A DNA stretch of 64,000 nt from Saussurea involucrata. Lineage: Eukaryota; Streptophyta; Magnoliopsida; Asterales; Asteraceae. A model generated the notes under the pieces. The model saw only the letters and a list, made by a program, of their open reading frames with translations. It was not told the origin of the DNA and searched no databases. The translations under genes and the position numbers were made by a program. The DNA is taken from positions 178,036,784 to 178,100,783 of the forward strand of contig CM066320.1 in assembly GCA_033807775.1 (NCBI GenBank), read 5' to 3'. Position 1 is the stretch's first letter. Each line of letters starts with the position of its first letter. Shown here one piece after another: positions 35,998-49,787 of this stretch.

Positions 35998-38183
35998 ACA
36001 ACCCCAAACCGAGCGTTGCTTGTCCTCAATCAAAATAGCGATAAAATAGAATAAAAGCATATATCGGAGAAATATTAACTGCACAACTTCCAATTGGTAC
36101 CACGTAATGCACTGGTGATTTCCCATACCCGTGAATGCCTATCTCACCCTCGCCTCATCCTTATTCTGTTTGATCTATGGCCTTCCATTGTGAGTTGAAC
36201 CCGTGACTGCTCCGATTCCATTAAGGTCGTACTAGGTCCACACATACTAGGGAAAACATTTCGCCTCGACCCTACCTCACGGGATACTCTCATTTCACTC
36301 GAACCTAGGTTGTCGCACATGTTGTCATGTATAAGGAAGTTATGTACAAGAATACTCGAAAATATCATGGCAACTCTAATGAAAGACGCACAAATGTCTA
36401 AAAAGTTGATCTCAGAAGGAATCGAGTAGCAAGACAGGGACTATCGGTAAAGGTGGTCGTATACCCTAACCACATTTTCCAGAAGATCATCCAGGTCTTT
36501 ACAAGGGTTGTAACGGGGCAAGGGTTATGGTTAAGAAACGAAGGGTGATTGGATCAAAGATCCTCGGTGTGTCAACCATTAGCAGTTCTGAACTTCTTGA
36601 CTTCACTTTCTATCACTTGGCCCTCTTTGTCACTACTGGAGTCGTTTTGACTTTCTTATTTAGTTGCTGTAAATACTATCTAACTAACTGCATTTTTTTT
36701 CTTTTTTTTGGTGGGGCATCATTGGCCCTCTTTATTTGATTGGGGCTGCATTGGCCCTCTTTTCTATCTATTATTTATTTTCATGACTGGCATGTACTTC
36801 TTTATTTTCCGCTCTATCTTCTGCTGTTCATTACTGCTTCTGATTGACACACTTTCGGATAAGGGTTGGTTAAGGCTTTTGGCTAGGGTTTAATGGTGGG
36901 TATGAAATGAACAAGTGGTGAGTGTTTGGCTGCAATCTGGGTTATGGAAACACACATAAGGGGTCAAAAGGAACGATAGATACAAATGGGTTAAAAATAC
37001 ACACAATGCCTGGAATCATCTCTCAAGGTCCACACTATATGGTCTACTTTACCCTTACCCAATATCCCAATGGTCATCTTTGCTACTCAATGCAATATTA
37101 TAGCGAGATCACTCTATAATCATGACAAGGAATTCGAAAAAGTGTATACGAATTTCGTGTATGAATCCCTCGAAATGAAAAACGTCTTTTAGTCTCAAAT
37201 CTCACTATTGGGTGGTCTCCACTAATGTCCCTACTCATGTCTTTTCCCGGTCCTTCCCTAATGGTCACGTTACTATCACAAGATTCTTCCCACAATGGTT
37301 GGTCTCAATCATTCAAAATAAAAATTTTAGCTAATATGATCTAAACATTCAGAAGTGCGGGGAATCTACGTGCATAAACGTGGGCCCGATTGGGCAACCC
37401 CAAACCTTACCCACACATTGTCCCCAATGTGTAAGTGTCGGTGTAGGCGATACAAAGATGTGACACATATCATTGTGCAGTTATAGCAGTTATCAAACAG
37501 GAAAGACAAAGTCTTAATCACGAAACATCAAAGAGCCAGTCCAAAGTTTTCAAAATGTGGACACCCCAAACCTAGGCCGTGGCCTAGGTTTGTCAAATAA
37601 AGCCAACCCCAAACCTCGGTAAAACCGAGGTTTGCATAGGAGTAAAAGTGAGTGTGTAGATGTTGAAAAGTGAGGCACCCCAAACCTAAGTGAAACTTAG
37701 GTTTGTTGCATCTCGTTTAACTAAAAGGAAACAAAACATCATACACCACTCGTTAACATACAGAGTTAGAACATACCTGTTTGCCCTGACGGAGGAGATT
37801 CTCTTGCAATACTGAGGAGAATGGTTGGGAGACATCGGAGAAGCTGAAGAGGGAATACAGAAACAACAACAAAGAAAGGAAAAGGAAGCAAAGAACAAAA
37901 CGACTCAAAGCAGGAAAAAGGAACACACTGCACGAGAACAGGGAGCCGCGCGGTTTGGGCCGCGGCCTGAAACCGCGTAGCTCTCTGTTTCGCAAAACCA
38001 TTCAGGGACACCCGCGACTTAGCACGCGGTATGAAGTCGTGGGGTATCCCACGTATGCCTCTGTTCCAATTTTTTTATATAAATAAAATCACTTAAAAAC
38101 CTAAATTAAAAAAAATGCAAACCTCGGTGGGTTGCCTCCCACCTAGCGCCTTGGTTTCGGTCGTGGCTCGACCTTCCTTCTGA
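35998..38183 (-). other. Noncoding 3' region of the Athila element, with hairpin group
   Basis: No pol or envelope-like frame. A series of hairpins lies at 37414-37705 (separate entry). GC-rich CCGCG/CGCGG motifs occur at about 37940-38030. Confidence 0.6.
37414..37705 (-). repeat. Four hairpins, each preceded by CCCCAAACC
   Basis: Stems: ACACATTG/CAATGTGT (about 37415-37434); CAAACCTAGGCC/GGCCTAGGTTTG (37567-37592); CAAACCTCGGT/ACCGAGGTTTG (37610-37634); CAAACCTAAGT/ACTTAGGTTTG (37681-37705). Outer stem bases are constant in the last three; inner pairs differ but stay complementary. Confidence 0.8.
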
Positions 38184-39240
38184 TTACTCCTTCGGCTCTC
38201 CTTGATTACCGGGTTCCTCTTCACTTCTACCTCTCTTGCTCTCGAACATCTTGAACAATGTCTTTTCACCACCAACCCTTAAGGTCATCTCGCCTTCTTC
38301 AATGTCGATCAACGCTTTGCTCGTGGCTAGGAAGGGTCTTCCCAATATTAGCGGGACTTCTATATCTTCATCGATGTCTAGCACCACGAAGTCCACCAGA
38401 AAATAGAACTTGTCAACTTTGATGAGCACATCCTCTATTACTCCATATGGATACACTATTGATCGGTCTGCGAGTCGGAATGTCATGTACGTTGGCTTTA
38501 CTTCCCCCAAGCCAAGTTTCCTGAAAACAGATAAAGGCATTAGATTAATACTTGATCCTAAATCGCATAACACCTTATCAAAACAAAGATTCCCAATTTG
38601 AATAGGGATCGAAAAACTCCCTGGATCCTTAAGCTTCGGGGGAAGCTTGTTCTGAATTATCGCACTGCACTCTTCAGTAAGTGCAATGGTAGACTGGTGT
38701 TCGATTTCCCTCTTCTTGGATAAGATCTCTTTCATGAACTTGAGATATGTTGGCATTTGGGCTAGCACTTCTGCGAAGGGGATGTTGATGTGTAGCTTCT
38801 TGAAGATGTCAAAGAATTTCTTGAACTGATCCTCATCTTTATGTGCCTTCACCCAATTCGGAAATGGTAGCGGTGGTACAAACGGTTTGACTACCGACTT
38901 CGATGGAGGTGTCACCTCTTTTTCCTTCGGCTTCTCCCTATCAATCATATCACTAGAACGCTCGTCCTTCAGCCCAACATTCGCCTCCTTGATTATCTCT
39001 TTGCCACTTCTCAGATGAATGGCATTACATTCTTCTCTTGGTTTCCTTTCAGTCTGACTCGGAAACATTCCTGGGGCTCGGTTTTGTAAGACTTCAGAAA
39101 TTTACCCCACTTGTCTTTCAAGGATCTTGATGGATGCGGTGTTCTGATCAGTTGCAGCTTTCACTGTACTCACCGTGCTTGCCAAATCTTCAACCGTGCT
39201 ATCCATCTTTGTCATAAACTTCATCATCATATCTTCTAGC
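38184..39240 (-). pseudogene. Athila gag C-terminus and protease
   Basis: Continues gag after the LARD insertion. A coiled segment (about 39102-39238) ends at a stop (39099-39101) where Gln is expected. The following frame, 39068-38184, carries the linker AIHLRSGKE and a protease core (LCDLGSSINLMPLSVFRKLG) with the flap-side motif LILGRPFLAT. The end is a charged tail. RT, which should follow, is absent. Apart from the stop it is well preserved. Confidence 0.85.
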
Positions 39241-39245
39241 CCCGG

Positions 39246-42047
39246 TGTAACACCCTCAAATTTGGAACGAGCAACTAAATAAAATTTCAATAAAATACCC
39301 AACAAGATAAAATCATTTCTACAATTCATTCCTTAAATTACCTCGGAATTTAAAACATTATAATTCCCCCAATAAATTAACTTAAACGGGTGTTACTTAA
39401 CACGACACAAGTTGCTAATTCCAAATACGTGCGGAAGACTTCACTAATTCAAATCACCTCGCGAGCACTCTACTAGCACACGACCTTTCACACGTGTCAC
39501 TAGAACTACTCCCAACCTAAGACCTGTTGCACATGCCGACAAATAAAAAGGGTTAGGCTAACGCCTAATGAGTTCAAGCATTTTATCATGACTATATAAA
39601 TTCATAAATCGAGAGGAGTGTAGCTTTTTAGTCACGATTCCAAGAGAGTTTACTTTAAATGTAAAGCACCCATTTTCCAAATCCCACAATTCCCATAAAT
39701 GAAATCTTTAATGCAATATGATTTCCAAAATAGACTCATTCCCAAAATCCACGTAATAGGGTGAAATACCATTTGATACTCAAAATAATTAAATCCATAA
39801 TTCAATTTGTCATTATTCCAAAAACATCCCAAACACGGTAAAAACATAATCCATAACTCATATAACATGGAAATGCAATTCTCATAAATATGATACGTTA
39901 CCGAAAACATGGATAAACACAAATAACCAAAAACATCACACATGGATGAGATATAAACCACAACTTGCATACTATGGAAAACAATCCATATAAATATAAC
40001 ACGTCACCGAAAACATGAGTAGCAACAAATACCCAAAACAACACCTTTCGGTGACGGGGGAGACCCGTATACATCGCACGTGACGGAACACTAAAGTGGG
40101 TCACTTACTATGAAATAAAACAAACACGTGGATTACTCTCGTAAACTGAGCTCAATCACTCCAGATTTATTGCCCGCGAGACTAGGGAGTTCCCAACTTC
40201 AACCACTCCAGGTCTATACATTGGGTCACTCCAAATCCACAACAGCACATTAGGGATTACACCTTACTGCCCATGAGACGACGCCCGACCATATAGGTCC
40301 ACGCCTTACTTATCATGGATCCCGATGCCTATCCCGTGCTAAACACATATATGGAATTACACCTTACTGCCCATGAGACGATGCCCGACCATCTAGGTCC
40401 ACGCCTTACTTATCATGGAACCCGATGCCTATTCCGTGCTACAAAAGAAACTAACATCTCGTAAACTGAGCTCAATCAATCCCGACCTCTTGCTCGCGAG
40501 ACTAAGGGGAAACTCAACTGCCTATGGATCCATGGCTAATAAAGTCTAAATATTACACGACCCCAAATGAATAAACGTAATGCATTCAAAACATACAATT
40601 CCCCAATAACATAAATCATGATTCAAAACTCAACTTGAGCTATCAAAACTGGACAATGTCCCCAAAACTTGATAAAACCCAATACCGAGCCACAAGCTCA
40701 ACTAACTCAAAAGATAGTAAATGACATTAAATATAACAACACACGCTGTTTGCCAGTAAATACTTCAAATCCATGAAAACCCGAAATAAAATCTTGGATC
40801 GGGAAAACCCTCCTTTCCAAAGGACTCACACCTTTACATTTTCAAAACATCTCATGATGTGTTATATGCATATTTCCAATATGTCCACAAAATGCATTTT
40901 CATACAAATAGACTCCATTTATCACATAAATCAATAACTCATTTTCATGTATGATTTATCCATCACATTTTTCCAAAATCCAAATATAAGTGTTTTATCA
41001 TATTTACAACCGTAAATACTTCGAAGGTTAAAACCCATCAAATAACCCAACATTGACAATTTTCATGTAAAACACATAATTGCTTGGAAAATAACATTTT
41101 GGCATGTACAAAGTTTTCGCAAAGTAACTTAAACTCACCTCTGCTAGATTAAGCTAAATCTAGATTTTTTCCAAACGTATGCTCCTTTGTTGAAGTTTGC
41201 ATCCTCAAGCCAAAACTTCCAAAACCTAGGTTTATGAATTTCCAACTATCAATACTCAAGCCTAACCATAAGGAATCATCATCCATTCAACATATACCAA
41301 AATACCCAATTTATACCAAACCCTAGTTTCATTCATGAAGAAGATGAAGATTATTTCAACCATCCACCATCAAAATCGTCCAACAACATCCCAAAGTAGA
41401 AGAAAGATGAAATCAACAACAATAACAACCATTGAGTAGGGAGAGATTACCTTAACCATTCGAATCTTCCAAAAAACGAGCTCCTACTCTCCACAAAAGT
41501 TCCAAGCTCCCAAATGTCCATCAATGGAGGAAGAGGGTTTGATTTGGTGATGAAATGAGGAAGGAGAGGGGAGGGGTTCTAGGGTTTTTACTGAGAGGGG
41601 CGATTTTTAGAGAGAGAGATGGAATAGATAATGAAAGAAAGCTGCAAGCCGTGGGTTTAAAACCCTCTGAGCCCGACGACGAGAGTGACAGGCGAGATTG
41701 CCACTGTCACTCTCGCGGGGCACTCTCGCCCGCTACCCAAATTTCTCACGGTACACTTTCGGCGAAAATGACACTGCGAAAGTGACCATGTCACTCTCGC
41801 GAGTGTCATACTCGCTGGCCCTCCCAAAACCCTCGGTACATTCTTGGCGAAAGTGACACTGCGAAAGTGACCGTGTCACTCTCGTGAGTGTCATACTCGC
41901 TGGACTTGTACCGAGTCCAAACTTGGCCAATTTCTCGAGAGATCCAATTAGCATCACGTGTTCCACACTCCAAAGCGAAACCTTGTCCTTTTAATACTTC
42001 TAGACGGAATCATTTACAATTGGAGTTAGGATTTTTGGGGTGTTAAA
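39246..42047 (-). repeat. LARD-like element, 3' LTR
   Basis: Contains a ~105-bp tandem repeat (about 40255-40445, 'ctgcccatgagacgac...') and two hairpins of ~17-bp stems (GACACTGCGAAAGTGAC...GTCACTCTCGCGAGTGTC) at about 41768-41905. Confidence 0.85.
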
Positions 42048-45000
42048 ATCCTCCCAACCTTAAAGAGATTTCGTCCTCGAAATCCAGTTCTCACACAACC
42101 AATGGCCACCACGCCCAACACATTCCACTTGAAGGCCTAATTTACTAGAATGGCTTCCGGCCACCAGACTTAAGTTGTCTCCCAACCTTAAGTGATCCAT
42201 ACTATTCCAACGGCAGATTCGAACTCCCCAATCATGCCACATTCACATGTCCTCAGATTTTCTCTCTAGACCAACTCAACGTTTAACTACTACCAACATC
42301 AACCAAAACTTCAGAATCCCCCAAAATCTCGCTACTGAATTGACATTCGCTCTCAGCGGATTCCATCGATTCAACATCAACGGTCTTCATTGACTCGTCA
42401 ATTACACAATCCCAAAGGTGTGTCTAACCATCAATCATACAATCGACAGGTTTTCGTACCACACAAGAAAAGTCATTTCACTAAAACCTCTTACCACAAT
42501 CGAGCATCTTAAGGATATTACAACCATTACCATCATTTCTTTAAAATCGGACTACAATTCCCCGATTACACTAAAGGTGCTTGGCCTCAAGCCCAAAAGT
42601 CGACACCTAACGTACCACAAAGTCGAATCACCACAGACTCTACACACGAGCTTCACTCATCGAGTATTCCCGACAAGATCAAAATTATCAATACGGCGTC
42701 TAAAGGGTCTCACATACGAAAGTTGACCAAGACCCCAAAATAAGATCCCCAACCAGAAAGGTTACCACCAACCTCAATATAAACCGTTGTGAATCAATTC
42801 TCTTAATTACAAAGTGCATCATCTGCTCAACCGATGTCATTCGGTTTACAGTACTACCACGCGTGAAATAACCAACCTTCCACCGCCAAAGTGTTACACA
42901 CACACTTACCCTTAACTGGGTTACTTACCATTTCCAAGGTCCTAATGAGTTCAAGGTTTACAAGTGCGTTATTCGATAAATATGCTAATCAACAAAACCT
43001 TTCACAAAATTTCAACGTAAGGATTTTCATATCAAATAAATCGTACGCATAGAAAAGCTACTATCATCAATTCGATTGTTACGAAAAACGGACACGCTCG
43101 TCCCAAATATGAAAATCATGTTGAGAATTATTCCATCACAGTTCAGTTTATTCACAAAACGCAAAAGCGTAATAAACAACTTCTTTTAAAATGAATCGTC
43201 ACAACTCTAGAATGGATTGACTTGTAACATGCACGTAAAGTAACTGCTCGACTTTAAACATGGTGCAACAAAAGACGCGCACGTATTTCAAAAGAAGTCC
43301 CACGACATTTGACTCCAAAATTTCTCCTTTAACCATAAAATGGCATGGAACACGGATCACCAACAAAATGTGCGCGCGTCAGTTTCTTATACAAAATGAT
43401 GAAACGGTTTGCACATACACCTTAGTCAACACAAAATGACTTGTGCAATTTCCATATTTAAAACAAAACTCATACGTTCCCATCACTTGAAAATATCGAC
43501 TAAAACATCATAAAACCACAAATTGGGGTAGGCATGCAAGCTCGTAACGCTTTCTTAGAAATTTCTTGTAATGACACACTCATGTACCAATTAACTCACC
43601 CCAAAATTTCAAAGATGGGATTCTTTAAATTGATTTCCAAAATTTCCTCAAATGGTCACATAACGACACACGAGCAAAACGTTTCCGACAAAATTGCACA
43701 CAACAATGTATTTTCCAAAAATATATGAGGAAATAAGTGTTAATAAAATAAACACCCAAAAAGGATTCCGACCGACTTTAAGTCTTGAATTGCACCAATA
43801 GTGTGCGTCTATGTTTAAAACATGAGAAATTCCACGCCCCATAGTTTTATGCAAAAATTTTCTAAAATCTTCATCACAAAGCATTTTCCTCAAAGTTACG
43901 TATTTGGAATCTAAAACGTCAAACATCAATGCAAAAATGTATTTGTTAAAATACTCAAAACGCACATTTCCTCCAAAACCAAAAGGTTTTCAATTTTCCA
44001 AAATATTCGGCAAATCGCAAATTGACCAATGTCAATGACTCATACATTCGTGTTTTTCAAATATCATGCATCGTAAACCATTCGTGATCCCCACACCACT
44101 AAAACATGCTTTGACCCAACGGTCCTTCATTTAAACAATGAGTTAGCAAAATAGTTTCACTCACGATTCGTTTAATCAAAGTGTCGAAAAACAATGGTTA
44201 CCAAGCTATGCATACCCCTAAGTCGATATAATGTCTTTACATGAAATGGTACTAAAACATTTAACTGACCGAAAGCGCACCAAACAAGTCATCATGAAAT
44301 GTCACCAAAATATTCTTTCATGCATCACTTAAGCCACGTATAAGTTAATCCATACACTGAACTATATGCAACGAAATATTTAGTAACACAAACCTTTTGA
44401 AAGAAAAGTTACACGACACTAGAGTTCCAAACTCATCTCTTTTTAGTCGCCTTATGGCATAAAATTAATTTTTCTCAACAAAACTCGAGTGGGACAAAAT
44501 ACCCACATAACTTATAAACCTTTCACATAAGTAACTAAAGCATGTACCTTGTGAAATTATACTCACACGACTCAACATGTCGTAAAACAAACTCTATGAA
44601 CCTCAACGAACTCAATGACTCCAAGTCAATAAAACGGCGCTAAACATCATGCTTCCAAGGCCAAATTGCTATAAGGAAAATCATAAATGAGACGCCAAAA
44701 TTCCAAAAACCCCCCTTCCATGGTAATACTATATAAACAACATTGTTTAACAACTCACATTAAACAAATTCTCCAAAATAACTGTACATAGACATAATGA
44801 AAAATAACTTTCCGTCCAAACTCTAACATATGTGGAGGAGATCCAATGTTAAAGTCACAAGTCGTAGTTATTGCCCAACATCTTAAACATCATAAAATAT
44901 GATTATCATTTATCCAAAACAAATGTTGAACAACAATGAAATAAGGCAAAACAAATCCCGGCGGAGTTTGCAACTCCCGCAATAAAATGGTTTCATGCAC

Positions 45001-45702
45001 GTTCAAAACCATGATTTGAAATCTTGTGTGTGTGCTAAACATTTCTCAAAATTCATAACACAATCCAAATAAGGATTTGAAACACAAGAAATAATTGATG
45101 CAATTTATTTTCAAATTAAACTTTGTGCATGACTTAGTCGGCATTCAACGTCTCAACTCATACCCTTCTAAATCCCTCCGATCCACTATTGTCATCCGGA
45201 TGCTTTAACCTCTTAAGGTAAGTTGAGAATTACATCAATTAACTTTACGGTTTTTCCTCAAATCAAAATCGGCTCATTAGGCCTATGGTTCTAATCCAAC
45301 CATCAATCTCGACCCGAAACGGTCTACTTAAAGCAAGTATCATGCTTATCGTCACTCCAAGTGACTAATACTAGAATAGTCAATCTATTCCAATGACTAC
45401 TAGTTTAGAACCTCCTTCACTACCCCAACGATCATCATACTAAAGTAATTCAAGTACGCACATGTACTAGTAGGTTCACCATGACACTGGCCAGGTGTCA
45501 CTATGAACGCACCATACATGATTATCCTTGTTACTCTCGACGCGATTCTCGTTTCTAACAACATCCATTGACCTCGAAACATCCTATCTTAAAGTGCCTA
45601 AAGGTGAATTTCACTCTCATTTACTTAAACAAACGCTAGTTTGAGTCTAGGTATCCAAAAATCAACACCTAAATCTCTCAAACTTATGCACTGATACCAA
45701 CT
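42048..45702 (-). other. LARD-like element, internal region
   Basis: 3.65 kb without a recognisable protein on either strand. The longest frames are about 100 codons and show no family motif. The only landmarks are the polypurine tract at the left and the Met-tRNA primer site at the right. Confidence 0.7.
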
Positions 45703-48503
45703 TGTAACACCCTCAAATTTGGAACGAGCAACTAAATAAAATTTCAATAAAATACCCAACAAGATAAAATCATTTCTACAATTCATTCCTTAAATTACCT
45801 CGGAATTTAAAACATTATAATTCCCCCAATAAATTAACTTAAACGGGTGTTACTTAACACGACACAAGTTGCTAATTCCAAATACGTGCGGAAGACTTCA
45901 CTAATTCAAATCACCTCGCGAGCACTCTACTAGCACACGACCTTTCACACGTGTCACTAGAACTACTCCCAACCTGAGACCTGTTGCACATGCCGACAAA
46001 TAAAAAAGGTTAGGCTAACGCCTAATGAGTTCAAGCATTTTATCATGACTATATAAATTCATAAATCGAGAGGAGTGTAGCTTTTTAGTCATGATTCCAA
46101 AAGAGTTTACTTTAAATGTAAAGCACCCATTTTCCAAATCCCACAATTCCCATAAATGAAATCTTTAATGCAATATGATTTCCAAAATAGACTCATTCCC
46201 AAAATCCACGTAATAGGGTGAAATACCATTTGATACTCAAAATAATTAAATCCATAATTCAACTTCTCATTATTCCAAAAACATCCCAAACACGGTAAAA
46301 ACATAATCCATAACTCATATAACATGGAAATGCAATTCTCATAAATATGATACGTTACCGAAAACATGGATAAACACAAATACCCAAAAACATCACACAC
46401 GGATGAGATATAAACCACAACTTGCATACCATGGAAAACAATCCATATAAATATAACACGTCACCGAAAACATGAGTAGCAACAAATACCCAAAACAACA
46501 CCTTTCGGTGACGGGGGAGACCCGTATACATCGCACGTGACGGAACACTAAAGTGGGTCACTTACTATGAAATAAAACACACACGTGGATTACTCTCGTA
46601 AACTGAGCTCAATCACTCCAGATCTATTGCCCGCGAGACTAGGGAGTTCCCAACTTCAACCACTCCAGGTCTATACATTGGGTCACTCCAAATCCACAAC
46701 AGCACATTAGGGATTACACCTTACTGCCCATGAGACGACGTCCGACCATATAGGTCTACGCCTTACTTATCATGGATCCTGATGCCTATCCCGTGCTAAG
46801 CACATATATGGAATTACACCTAACTGCCCATGAGACGACGCTCGACCATGTAGGTCTACGCCTTACTTATCATGGAACCCGATGCCTATTCCGTGCTACA
46901 AAAGAAACTAATGTCTCGTAAACTGAGCTCAATCAATCCCGACCTCTTGCTCGCGAGACTAAGGGGAAACTCAACTGCCTATGGATCCATGGCTAATAAG
47001 GTCTAAATATTACACGACCCCAAATGAATAAACGTAATGCATTCAAAACATACAATTCCCCAATAACATAAATCATGATTCAAAACTCAACTTGAGCTAT
47101 CAAAACTGGACAATGTCCCCAAAACTTGATAAAACCCAATACCGAGCCACAAGCTCAACTAACTCAAAAGATAGTAAATGAAATTAAATATAACAACACA
47201 CGCTGTTTGCCAGTAAATACTTCAAATCCATGAAAAGCCGAAATAAAATCTTGGATTGGGAAAACCCTCCTTTCCAAAGGACTCACACCTTTACATTTTC
47301 AAAACATCTCATGATGTGTTATATGCATATTTCCAATATGTCCACAAAATGCATTTTCATACAAATAGACTCCATTTATCACATAAATCAATAACTCATT
47401 TTCATGTATGATTTATCCATCACATTTTTCCAAAATCCAAATATAAGTGTTTTATCATATTTACAACCGTAAATACTTCGAAGGTTAAAACCCATCAAAT
47501 AACCCAACATTGACAATTTTCATGTAAAACACATAATTGCTTGGAAAATAACATTTTGGCATGTACAAAGTTTTCTCAAAGTAACTTAAACTCACCTCTG
47601 CTAGATTAAGCTAAATCTAGATTTTTCCCAAACGTATGCTCCTTTGATGAAGTTTGCATCCTCAAGCCAAAACTTCCAAAACCTAGGTTTATGAATTTCC
47701 AACCATCAATACTCAAGACTAACCATAAGGAATCATCATCCATTCAACATATACCAAAATACCCAATTTATACCAAACCCTAGTTTCATTCATGAAGAAG
47801 ATGAAGATTATTTCAACCATCCACCATCAAAATCGTCCAACAACATCCCAAAGTAGAAGAAAGATGAAATCAACAACAATAACAACCATTGAGTAGGGAG
47901 AGATTACCTTAACCATTCGAATCTTCCAAAAACGAGCTCCTACTCTCCACAAAAAGTTCCAAGCTCCCAAATGTCCATCAATGGAGGAAGAGGGTTTGAT
48001 TTGGTGAAGAAATGAAGAAGGAGAGGGGAGGGGTTCTAGGGTTTTTAGTGAGAGGGGCGATTTTTAGAGAGAGAGATGGATAGATAATGAAAGAAAGCTG
48101 CAAGCCGTGGGTTTAAAACCCTCTGAGCCCGACGGCGAGAGTGACAGGCGAGATTGCCACTGTCACTCTCGTGGGGCACTCTCGCCCGCTACCCAAAATG
48201 CTCACGGTACACTTTCGGCGAAAGTGACACTGCGAAAGTGACCATGTCACTCTCGCGAGTGTCATACTCGCTGGCCCTCCCAAAACCCTCGGTACATTCT
48301 TGGCGGAAGTGACACTGCAAAAGTGACCATGTCACTCTCGCGAGTGTCATACTCGCTGCACTTGTACCGAGTCCAAACTTGGCCAATTTCTCGAGAGATC
48401 CAATTAGCATCACGTGTTCCACACTCCAAAGCGAAACCTTGTCCTTTTAATACTTCTAGACGGAATCATTTACAATTGGAGTTAGGATTTTCGGGGTGTT
48501 ACA
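45703..48503 (-). repeat. LARD-like element, 5' LTR
   Basis: Matches 39246-42047 with scattered substitutions; same tandem repeat (about 46715-46905) and hairpins (about 48210-48360). Confidence 0.85.
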
Positions 48504-48508
48504 CCCGG

Positions 48509-49628
48509 TTTCTTCTCTACGGATGGTCCTTCATCGAATTTCCTTTGGTTGAAACCTGGAGGACGGTAAACATTGTTAGCATTAGAATAATTAGAAAAGT
48601 TGGGATGATTACCTTGTTGTTGTTGGCCGGGTTGACTCCATGAAAAGTTAGGGTGTTTCTTCCACCCTTCATTATATGTGTTCGAGAAAGGGTCGTTCCT
48701 CGGCTGGTTGTTCCGGTTTTGTAAAAACTGAACTTGCTCGGGTTCTTGCGAAGTAGGGAACACGTCCGGACTACCTCCCTTCAAGTGGTTGGTGATAGCG
48801 GCTAGCTGAGCTTTTATTACCTTAAGTTCATATGATTCTTGAACACTCGCTACCGGTCTGATAGAAGATCGTGGAGTGGCATAGCTATGTTCGGCTAGAT
48901 TCTCGATCAAATCGACTGCTTCTTCATAAGTCTTATTCATGAGAGCTCCACCCGCTGCAGCAGTGATGTCATTCTTGAACTGCGGGTGAAGGCCTCCAAA
49001 GATCATTTGGATAATCACCCAACCATGTAACTCATGATGTGGACACTTTTTCAACATGTCCTTATATCGTTCCCAAGCTTCATATAGAGTCTCTTGGTCC
49101 CATTGCGCGAAGTGAGTAATGTCGGCCATCAGTTGAGCGGTTCTTCCCGGTGGGAAGAATTTCTGGAGAAACGCAGCTTTCAGGCCTGCCCATGTAGTGA
49201 TCTGATCCGATGGTAGGCCCTCTATCCAAATTTCAGCTCTACCCTTTGGGGAAAAACTGAATAGCCTCAGCTTGATCACGTTCTCCTCCATCCCATTGAT
49301 CTTGAACGTATTGCAAATCCGTTCAAATGCGTGAATATGTGCATGGGGATCTTCGGTTAGTGCTCCCCCAAACTGATTTTGTTGTACCATCATGATGGTA
49401 CTCGGTTTGATCTCGAAATAATTTGCCGCAGTGGTGGGTGCTTGGACTCCTATGCGTGCGACTGCCACGTTCGGGTCTGCAAACGACCGCATAGGACGTC
49501 TCTCGAGAGGAGCTTCGTCGCCCATCTTCAATTGCCTTTTGACTTTTGCTTCTTTGAGTAATCGACGGGGTTCTTTCGATCTCTGGATCAAGTGGTTCAA
49601 TTTCCTTCCCTCGGGTCTTCCTTGGCAT
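48509..49628 (-). pseudogene. Athila gag N-terminal part
   Basis: The probable start is at 49628 (MPRKTRGKEIE). A frame change near 49550 leads to the main gag frame with ANYFEIKPSTIMMVQQNQFG, LRLFSFSPKGRAEIW and FLQKFFPPGRTAQL, all typical of plant Ty3 gag. The frame is cut at 48508 by the LARD-like element and continues at 39240. Gag forms the particle; no zinc knuckle is apparent. Confidence 0.85.
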
Positions 49629-49787
49629 AAACCAATTAGTACCTGAAGCGGACAGTAAACAAAATTTAGCAATCCAGAAACCGAAAGTGATGAAACGAAA
49701 TAATAAAAAAAATGTTCAATGTAATAGCGCTTATAGCTGGTAGTGCTATCAGTTGCAACTAGTTCCCCGGCAACGGCGCCAAAAACT

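Larger units (their letters stand above)
39246..48503 (-). mobile_element. LARD-like noncoding LTR retrotransposon
   Basis: Flanked by CCCGG (39241-39245 and 48504-48508). LTRs are 39246-42047 and 45703-48503 (2.8 kb each), TGTAACACCC...GGGGTGTTACA; the left copy ends GTTAAA by one change. The minus-strand primer site TTGGTATCAGTGC lies at about 45689-45702 and the polypurine tract (GGTTGGGAGGAT) at about 42048-42060. The 3.65-kb internal region has only short random frames. It must have moved with proteins from another, probably Tekay-like, element. Confidence 0.85.

Noticed and set aside
35998..38183. Possible envelope-like gene of the Athila element
   Set aside because: No long frame, signal peptide or membrane segment; the region is noncoding with hairpins.
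39650..40104. Minus-strand frames of about 70-106 codons, repeated at 46107-46561
   Set aside because: Part of the LARD-like LTR, present in both copies, with no recognisable domain; likely chance frames in AT-rich sequence.
42418..42726. 102-codon frame in the LARD-like interior
   Set aside because: No family motif, and there is no conserved neighbour frame; treated as random.
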